In this document: in pieces, positions 57,300 through 64,000 of the stretch | Numbering within the stretch: position 1 is the stretch's first letter | Layout: every line of letters starts with the position of its first letter | Assembly (NCBI GenBank): GCA_037126765.1 | Contig: JBBCBC010000026.1 | Coordinates: forward strand, 27,748,448-27,812,447 | DNA length: 64,000 bases | Source: Stenogyne calaminthoides | Lineage: Eukaryota > Streptophyta > Magnoliopsida > Lamiales > Lamiaceae | Direction: 5' to 3' | Notes under the pieces: generated by a model | What the model was told of the DNA's origin: nothing | Database searches by the model: none | Seen by the model: only the letters and a program-made list of their open reading frames with translations | Translations under genes and position numbers: made by a program

Positions 57300-57590
57300 C
57301 TCCTCGTCTTTTTTAGATTGTTCAAAATCCAAAAAGTCAATATTTTATCACATACTCAAAATAGCAATAGAGTAACTATACAATTCATGCTACCCATTAC
57401 AAACATCACTAAATTACATCACATGTCTCTAATAATTACATACAAAAATAACTTATTTTTTTATTTTATTTATTAAAATTAACAAAATATCCTTATAAAA
57501 AAACTATTTTATTACCTTCAAATATTAATAAAGAATTTTCTCATTAAAACCCTGTCAAAATCAAATGAACAATCTAAAAGATGGAAGAAG
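57300..57590. mobile_element. Stowaway MITE
   Basis: Left end CTCCTCGTCTTTTTTAGATT and right end AATCTAAAAGATGGAAGAAG with TA flanks (57298-57299 and 57591-57592). 291 bp, non-coding. Confidence 0.75.
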
Positions 57591-58129
57591 TAATTGGTTT
57601 TTTTTTCAAAAAAATATCCATATCAACTATAAAATATAACATTTTATATTATTAATCATTAATGTACCAATTTAAAAATTTTATGATAAATTTGTAATAA
57701 TATTTTTATTGAATTTTTTTTGGTATAATATTTGGTTATATATATGTATAAATAGATTTAGTTCAAAAATTTGTAATAATTTTTTTGTTGATTTTTTTTT
57801 TGGTATAATATTTTATTATTATATATGTATAAATAGATCTCGTTCAAAAATTTAAAGATAATATTAATAATTTTAAAAAAAATTTAGTATATATGTGTGT
57901 AGATATGGATAATTGAACCTGGTACCTCTTGCATACAAAGAAGATAAAAAAATATTTATTATACCATTTGATCTACATCAAATTTATTAAGATGTTTAAA
58001 ATTTTTTAGAAAATTATAACAATTTTTGGCCCAATATTTTGACCCAACATTTTGTTATTAGATATGTATAGATGAGTTAATGATTTTATGTGTTTTTTAT
58101 GTTTCTTGATATGTCCTTCATATATATTA
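57591..58129. other. AT-rich spacer with a partial tandem pair
   Basis: 'gtataatatttggttatat' (57721) and 'gtataatattttattatta' (57802), each followed by 'atgtataaatagat' and 'gttcaaaaattt', form a degenerate pair of about 80 bp. No gene. Confidence 0.4.
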
Positions 58130-58366
58130 CTTCCTCGTCCCATATCAGTTTTCATAATTGACTTTTACACGCGTTTTTGCGAGCGAATTTTGTAATAGTA
58201 ATTGAAATGATAAAATGACTTTTAAAAAGGACTATGATAGATGAGTCCCTTGTCTATAAGACCCTCCTCAAAAATTATTTTATAATTTCAATTATTAATA
58301 CAAAATTCACTCGTAAAAATAGTGTAAAAAAATCAATCAGTGAAAATTGATCTAAGACGGAGGTAG
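58130..58366. mobile_element. Stowaway MITE
   Basis: Left end CTTCCTCGTCCCATATCAG pairs with right end CTAAGACGGAGGTAG; TA lies on both sides (58128-58129 and 58367-58368). Same 'gacttttaaaaagg' and 'tatgatagatga' subfamily as 38918 and 63671. Confidence 0.75.
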
Positions 58367-59271
58367 TATATAAAGTTTCAAGACTTCACATTTTTTCAAA
58401 ACATGAAACATAAATTAGAGGAAATAGATGAAACTAGTCATTTTTTATTTCTTTTTCTGATAAAAGGGATAATTCACTTAATTTTATAAATCATGAGAAA
58501 GTTTTATGCAATTGTTTTGAGCCACATTTTCAAATCACGACAATATTTCGTACAATTAATCCCTTATTTAAGTAATTAAGTTGCTGGTTTCAAATCATTA
58601 TAGGATGAACACATCAAGCCAATCACAATAGATTTGATTTTTAATCCATCATCCTTTTGATTCTTAAATTCAGAACATAAATTGAAGAATTAGAAAAAAG
58701 GAGAAAATAGAAGATGATACGCGGTTAATCAAAGTGCTACGTAAATAGCGTTGTGACCATATATTGGATTCATTCATTTTCTTCGCACAAATCTCTCTCA
58801 TACACACGCAATGTGCAGTACGTAGGTGTTATACTTATAACTTGAAACCAAAATTTTCTTGTAAAAGATGACTTTTTTGTGGCCGAGAAGCCATTTTTGA
58901 AAAGTATTCAAACACTAAAGAATGACTCGTAGATCTATCGAACTGTTTAAAAAAAAGTATGGTTCAGAATTGAAAGATCGAGTTCAATTTCAGACATGAA
59001 GATGGTCTTATAAATATTTTTCATAGTTGAATTGATTAGAGAGATTTGTTTTTTTTATCGGACAAAATTTCTTTTATAAAAAAACTTGGAGTACAAGGGT
59101 ACCCAACCCTTTACAAATACATCACAAGAATTGATTAGAGAGAGAATTAAAATTACAGCATAGAAAGCTAGAATGAGATATAAATTAGATTTGTATATAC
59201 TATTCATCACTCGATTTTTCATCAAGCTAAAATTACATTTTTTTACGATTTTTAACATTTTTAATATCGTT
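58367..59271. other. AT-rich spacer
   Basis: No gene or defined repeat recognised. Confidence 0.3.
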
Positions 59272-59660
59272 TGTTGAGAGAAATTAAATAAATAGATTAT
59301 TCCCGACCCTCTCTATAAGCTCGAGCTTTTAGATGAGACGGAATTCTCTCATGGTATCAGAGCCCAGGTTGTGGGTTCGATTCCCGTGGAAGCACTCAAC
59401 CTCTGCTCAATGATTCGGCCCACGAGTGAGGGGAGTGTTGAGGAAAATTAAATAAATAAATTAATTCCGACCCTCTCTACAAGCTCGAGTTTTTAGATGA
59501 GACATAATTCTCTCATGGTATCAAAGCCCATGTTATGGGTTCGATTCCTGTGGAAACTCCACACATTTAAATTGTCCACTCTGTTGGGCCTCCTCTCCAG
59601 AGAGCCTCATCCCCAGAGAGCAGAAGCAATAATTCGGTCCATGAGTGTAGTGAGCATTTT
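59272..59660 (+). mobile_element. TRIM retroelement, tandem (multi-LTR) copy 3
   Basis: LTR 1 is 59272-59351 and LTR 2 is 59436-59515; both are 80 bp, TGTTGAG...TCTCA. Each is followed immediately by a primer site: TGGTATCAGAGC (59352, exact initiator-Met complement) and TGGTATCAAAGC (59516). The first internal region is only 84 bp and ends in 'gtgaggggag'. The second (59516 to about 59655) matches the interior of the 15526 copy, ending near 'catgagtgtagtgag', after which no third LTR is found. The layout LTR-internal-LTR-internal implies recombination between elements. 'gggttcgattcc' in both interiors resembles a Pol III box B. Confidence 0.85.
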
Positions 59661-59761
59661 TCGAATTTCATTAATTTTTATGAGAATTGGAGTGTTGAAA
59701 AAGGATCAAAATATGCAGTCACGACTTAAGAATCATATGGTCTATAAACAATATAGAGAGT

Positions 59762-59920
59762 TCATAAAGTGACTTTTAAGGGGGGGTATGATAGATAAAC
59801 CCCTCATCTATCATACTCCTCCTTAAAAGTCAATTTATCATTTTAATTATTAATTCAAAACTCGCTTGCAAAAACGCGTGTAAAAGTCAAAGTAACATAA
59901 AATTGATGAACGAAGTTAGT
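59762..59920. mobile_element. Truncated Stowaway MITE
   Basis: Contains 'gtgacttttaagggggggt', 'atgatagataaacccctca' and 'aaaactcgcttgcaaaaac', the interior of the subfamily at 58130 and 38918. The left third is missing and the right end is degraded ('tgaacgaagttag'). Confidence 0.6.
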
Positions 59921-60329
59921 TTTTTTTTTTTTTGTGTAATACATTTTTCCCACCACAATTCTATGTAAACAAGTATTATGGTAAATTATTTATGAAATAT
60001 TTCTCAATTTTGTACCAGAATCTCAAATATAAAAGATTCACTTTCTACTACAATATATTTTTTAAAATTTTCTCCTTATCTTCCTTTTACATTTCGTCTT
60101 TCCATAAATAGAGGAAAAGTGGCATTTGAATTTTTTTGTTAACATGAAAATAAATAATTTATTAAAAAGCTGGAAATCAGCCAGCACTATGTGAAAGAAC
60201 AAATGCTTCACCCATGAACTCTCACAAAAAGAGTTGGACAGTACATTTGAACTTGGATTGATTATAGAATTTGAATTGAATCATCACCAAAATCAATTAT
60301 GAATCAAATGAGGTATATTTAAATGAGGA
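59921..60329. other. AT-rich spacer
   Basis: Nothing recognised. Confidence 0.3.
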
Positions 60330-60455
60330 AGCACACTTGCGTAAGACGGTGTATAATTTGGGAATGGACGCTTTGATACTTTGAGAGGGAAGAGTGTTGA
60401 TTTGAGTTAGTTTGTACTTCATCTTATGTATGAGACCGTCTCATACGAGTTTTTG
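60330..60455. repeat. MITE of the 'gagaccgtctca' family
   Basis: Starts 'gcacacttgcgtaagacggt' and ends 'gagaccgtctcatacgagtt'. The internal 'ggaatggacgctttgatact' and 'gagttagtttgtacttcat' match the shared interior. Confidence 0.6.
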
Positions 60456-61385
60456 TTTTAAATGAATGTAAAATGTTTGTAAAATCCAAATGAAGTATAC
60501 TACACCTTATAAAAATACTAAAAATTCATATGAAAATCACAAAAGGCACGTTTTATCAACAATGATCTCTACGTTCTTTTCACATCCAATGCCAAAAAGT
60601 AATTTTTTTTCCCACTTTTGTAAAAATAATGAAATGAAAACAAAACCAATCTCAAACTCTCATTGTATTCTGAGTTGCCCTCATTTAGAGGCAATCACTT
60701 TTTTGAAGAGCCCAAAAAATTAAGGCAGTGGTGAGATATGGATAAGTATGCCAAGAATTTTTGCAACACGGTTTAAGAAAAATGGGTCCATTTCTTTCTA
60801 GAATAAAGTTATCGGACAAAACACAAATCTACGAGTTTCTGCATAAAAGTTATATTGAGGGAGAAAATAATATTTAACGCGAAGAATTTGCCTACCCAAG
60901 GCAACAAATTAAATAAATAAAATTGGTATGAGTCAGTGACGGATCCAGAAATTTAGTCGAGGGTGGTCAAATTTATAATAAGATGTAACTAAATGCACTT
61001 TCGAATTTTATATATTTTTTAAGTCAATGTCTCATATGTACTTGGTGCACAGTCTTTAGATCTGTGCATCCACTTTGACCCTGCCCATTTTTTATTGTGG
61101 ATCCTCATTTTCACTAATGACAATGTCTCATTTTTTTAATGGGTCACTCCTATACCCGTGCACGGTGCACACTTGGTGCACATGAGACCCACTCATTTTT
61201 TAATATTATTTGGACTAAATTTTTTTTATATTAACTGAATAAAATACTTTTATACTACATATTTAAAATGTAAATTATAATCTCTTTCTCTCTTTCACTC
61301 ATTTTTTTCATCTGAAAAATAAGACTTAGGTTTATCTTAAATTGAGCAACAAAATATATAAAAAATAAGAAAAAATATATACATA
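60456..61385. other. Spacer
   Basis: No gene supported. At 61035-61190 are several short 'ggtgcaca' and 'gtgcacggtgcacacttgg' motifs resembling ends of the 'tgcacccgggtgca' MITE family, without a complete element. Confidence 0.35.
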
Positions 61386-62600
61386 GGGCACACTTAAAAT
61401 ATGGTAAATCTATCAATTTAAGGCTGAAAGATTTTTCTTATCCGTTCAAGGTTTGAAATATAGAAAATTATCAATTCAGGGCCTGAAAGCTAGAAACTAT
61501 AAATTCAGGGCCTAAAAGATGGTAAATCTATCAATTTAAGGCCTGTAAGATTTTTCCTATGGGTTCAAGACTTGGAATATAGAAAACTATCAATCTAGGG
61601 CCTAAAAAATAGAAACTATCAATTCGAGGCCTACACATTTTAAGGTCATGTTTGTCACTAAACCCTAAACCTATGTTGCAATCTGTGGTGTGTAAAGTCT
61701 TGAGGCGATAAGATCTGAATGCGGGGATACGAATTTTTAAAAAAATTAGGGTGCGATAAGACAATGATACGTCTATTTATTTATATGTTATTATATATAA
61801 CACCTATAAAATATATAAAAATTTTAAAATTAATATATCAAATGTATGTAATTTAAATAAAACTTAAGCATTTTTAATAATTTAATATAATTAAATAATA
61901 AAATATTAATTCAAATAACATTAACTCAATACATAAGTTATACTAAGGAATTCATTAAAAAAAACAAGTGATATATTTCAATTTAAATTATATAACCTAA
62001 TAATATTCAATTCAAATAACATATTTAGTATTTAATAACATGATCATATAGAATTTTAATCTTGAAAAATTACAAAATAAACAAAAAAAATGAAAAAAAA
62101 TGATTTTTTCTAAAAAATTAACTAATCACGCACCCTGGATACGCGTATCCAGCATATTGGATACGCGTATCCTAATTATTATTTTTAAAATTATTCACGG
62201 ATTTGCCACGTGGCGTATTCGGTGCGAATCCCACTCACATCCGCATCCTAAAAGTATCCGATACGGTGCGGTGAATTTTTTAGAAGAATCCGTGCATCAT
62301 AGCCCTAAACCCTAAAACCTAAACACTGAACCCTAAAATCTGAACCATGAACCCTAAACCCTAAACCATGGACTCTAAACCATAAAAAAAAAAAAATAAG
62401 GATGTAAAATAAGAACATGAAATATAAGTGTCTAACATGGTCTTAAAATGTGTAAACCTCAAATTAATAGTTTATATCTTTCAAGTCCTGAATTAATAGT
62501 TTCCTATTTTCCATGTCTTGAATCGATAGGAAAAATCTTTTAGGCTTTAAATTAATAGATTTAACATCTTTCAGGCATAGAATTAACATTTTTCCTAATG
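61386..62600. repeat. Composite inverted repeat with telomere-like centre
   Basis: The left arm (61386-61640) has about two 120-bp units containing 'tctatcaatttaaggc', 'gaaagatttttc' and 'agaaaactatcaat'. The right arm (62445-62595) contains the reversed forms 'gcatagaattaaca', 'ggaaaaatctttta' and 'attaatagtttcc'. The centre is made of 'ccctaaa' telomere-type repeats with variants (61660-61670 and 62303-62385), split by the hAT copy. Confidence 0.55.
61671..62302. mobile_element. Non-autonomous hAT-type DNA transposon, copy 2 (632 bp)
   Basis: Begins CTATGTTGCA and ends TGCATCATAG. It is flanked by a perfect 8-bp direct repeat CCCTAAAC (61663-61670 and 62303-62310). Collinear with copy 1 at 3537-4173, including 'ggatacgcgtatcc' near the right end. 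The perfect duplication, compared with two mismatches for copy 1, suggests later insertion. The target itself is a telomere-type repeat, so part of the match could reflect that repeat. Confidence 0.8.
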
Positions 62601-62790
62601 CATATTACACTATTTATATATATTAAAATTTTAGAGGGCCAAGGAGGCCAATGACCCCAATGTAGTACCATCACTGCATTGAGTAATTGGTCCTTGAGCT
62701 TTGAATACCAGTCATAAAACCAAATTGATATTAATTAAGTAGGATACTGCCAAAAATGTTAAACAATCGCGAAATAAATTACAAAAACTA

Positions 62791-62971
62791 AGTCTTGTAT
62801 GCACCAGGTGTACCGTATATTCTATAGTGCACACTGAACCCCTGCAAACTATTAATATCGAAAACAAGCTCCACGATTCAGTATAAACAAATTGCATATT
62901 TCAATGCAATAAATTGCATAATTCTAAAATACATTATAAAATGCACGGGACACCTAATGCACACGAGACCC
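62791..62971. repeat. MITE of the 'tgcacccgggtgca' family
   Basis: Left end 'gtcttgtatgcaccaggtgt' and right end 'cacctaatgcacacgagacc' are inverted repeats. The interior 'tataaacaaattgcatat' and 'gcataattctaaaat' match the copy at 21215. Confidence 0.6.
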
Positions 62972-63631
62972 ACCCCCAAACAAAATTATTCATACTTCTA
63001 GTTTTACACAAACCAGTAGATGAGTAGAACATCATAAATGATGATTGAAAAATTGGATATTACCATAGTTACTTGATATGCACTTGCGTGAAATAAATGT
63101 TTTCTAAAAATTTACATACTTGCTTTCATTTTTTTTTAATTTTACATACTTCTGATAAAAAATGACTATAATTTTGGGAAAAGAGAAAAAGGAAATATGA
63201 CTATCTTTCTAGAACCAAGGGTGTATCATATTCAGGTATAAAAATCATGATCATTTCAACTCACATTTTCTCAATCAGAAATACATACTCCGAACATTGA
63301 TCATCAAACATATACAACAACAAAATTTCAGACGTAAAATGGAAAGAGGATCTCTGATTTTGTCAACAATTCTCCATATCTTTCATTAAAAAATGTAGCA
63401 GTTGTAGTGTACAGGGTTTATATTGTGCTGTAGAAACTAGGTCAGTACGTTTAATTCTCTACAAGGACTTTCAAAAATCTTACAAGGAGACGAGCGATGA
63501 CCAACTATAGATGGAGGATCGACCTGGGGAAACAAGAAAAGCAGTTCAGCAATCGTCGTCGTCCTATGATTCAGAACTAAAAGGATCTTTTGTTTCGAGG
63601 AGATAAGAGACGACAATAACTAATAAACGCT
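62972..63631. other. Spacer
   Basis: No gene or repeat recognised with confidence. Confidence 0.3.
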
Positions 63632-64000
63632 AAGTGCATTGTGCAACTTATGTGTATTTTATAAATGGTACTCCCTTCGTCCCAACTCTTTCTTGACACC
63701 ACCTTTTTTCTCGTGTTTTAGCGAGCGAGTTGTTTATTAGTATTTAAAATGATAAAGTGACTTTTAAGAAGGGGTATGATAGATTATCTCTCCTCTATTA
63801 TGTCTCCTTAAAAATTACTTCATCATTTCAAATACTAATAAAAAACTCGCTAGCTAAAGCCTAAAATACGCAAAAACAGTAACCGTGAACAAAAAGTTGG
63901 GACGAAGGTAGTATTAGTTATTTTCACTGAAAAGTATTGGTTATGTACAGTTGTACTGTACAACTGTCAACTGGCGTACAAGGGTGTACTCCACAGAGAA
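63632..64000. repeat. 'tattagttg' element, interrupted by a Stowaway
   Basis: Left part 'gtgcattgtgcaactta' to 'ataaatggta' (63632-63670). Right part 'tattagttattttcactga' to the window end (63912 on) with 'cagttgtactgtacaactg'. Together they follow the order of 31750-31951. It may continue beyond the window. Confidence 0.6.
63671..63911. mobile_element. Stowaway MITE nested in the 'tattagttg' element
   Basis: Left end CTCCCTTCGTCCCAACTCTT and right end AAAAGTTGGGACGAAGGTAG with TA on both sides (63669-63670 and 63912-63913). 241 bp, non-coding. The target 'aatggTAttagtt' exists uninterrupted at 31815. Confidence 0.85.

Noticed and set aside
59352..59420. Possible tRNA gene in the TRIM interior (box B-like 'ggttcgattcc')
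   Set aside because: No acceptor-stem pairing, anticodon arm or convincing box A; the sequence is explained by a retroelement primer site and interior.
61660..62385. 'ccctaaa' repeats as a true telomere end
   Set aside because: Only a handful of degenerate units, internal to other repeats and followed by ordinary sequence; interstitial, not terminal.
1..64000. CRISPR arrays, bacterial operons, ribosome-binding sites or riboswitches
   Set aside because: Gene structure is that of a plant nuclear genome; repeats lack the regular unique-spacer layout of CRISPR and no riboswitch-like element was recognised.
1..64000. rRNA or functional tRNA genes
   Set aside because: No stretch resembling conserved rRNA cores or a full tRNA cloverleaf was found by eye on either strand; a scanner could still find one I missed.

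Overview
This window is nuclear DNA from a flowering plant. The protein genes are eudicot-like and split by GT-AG introns. The spacers are very AT-rich and packed with plant transposons (Stowaway and Tourist MITEs, hAT, CACTA, Helitron, Copia, TRIM). An asterid, perhaps Lamiales, is my guess from the overall character; nothing here proves it. All exon models were assembled by eye from reading frame, splice sites and family knowledge, without alignment or RNA data.

Layout. 0.85-6.3 kb (minus): a complete five-exon CYP72-type cytochrome P450 with repeat DNA in every intron. 6.4-21.2 kb: no intact host gene; a graveyard of a Tourist MITE, Stowaways, TRIM retroelements, a CACTA end interrupted by a 1.84 kb solo LTR, a DUF4216 transposase-associated fragment, a Helitron-like 3' end with RPA-like coding debris, and degenerate duplications. 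21.7-22.7 kb (plus): a three-exon CASP-like four-helix membrane protein. 25.4-27.9 kb (minus): RNA polymerase subunit RPB12/RPABC4, 51 aa, ending in a 23-nt exon. 28.3-30 kb: two inverted copies of a hairpin MITE, one split by a decayed Copia element. 30.9-38.6 kb (minus): a seven-exon C3HC zinc-finger protein of the ILP1/ZC3HC1 type. 45.2-51.1 kb (plus): a twelve-exon plastid translation initiation factor IF-2 of the FUG1 type. 53.4-56 kb: a tandem duplication carrying one intact small gene and one broken copy. 56-64 kb: repeat-rich intergenic DNA.

Relations. The P450 is a membrane monooxygenase of specialised metabolism. The other genes are housekeeping or developmental: CASPL (membrane scaffold), RPB12 (shared by Pol I, II and III), ILP1-type (nuclear) and FUG1-type (chloroplast translation). 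They form no operon-like pathway. From memory, the CASPL2A, ILP1 and FUG1 homologues are neighbours in Arabidopsis (around At1g17200-At1g17220), so 21-51 kb looks like an old conserved block with RPB12 added.

The less ordinary content lies in the repeats: a miniature LTR element family with LTRs of only 79-81 bp, one locus in a multi-LTR arrangement; two hAT-type copies with 8-bp target duplications, one inside telomere-like repeats; and a MITE insertion whose empty site is present elsewhere in the window.
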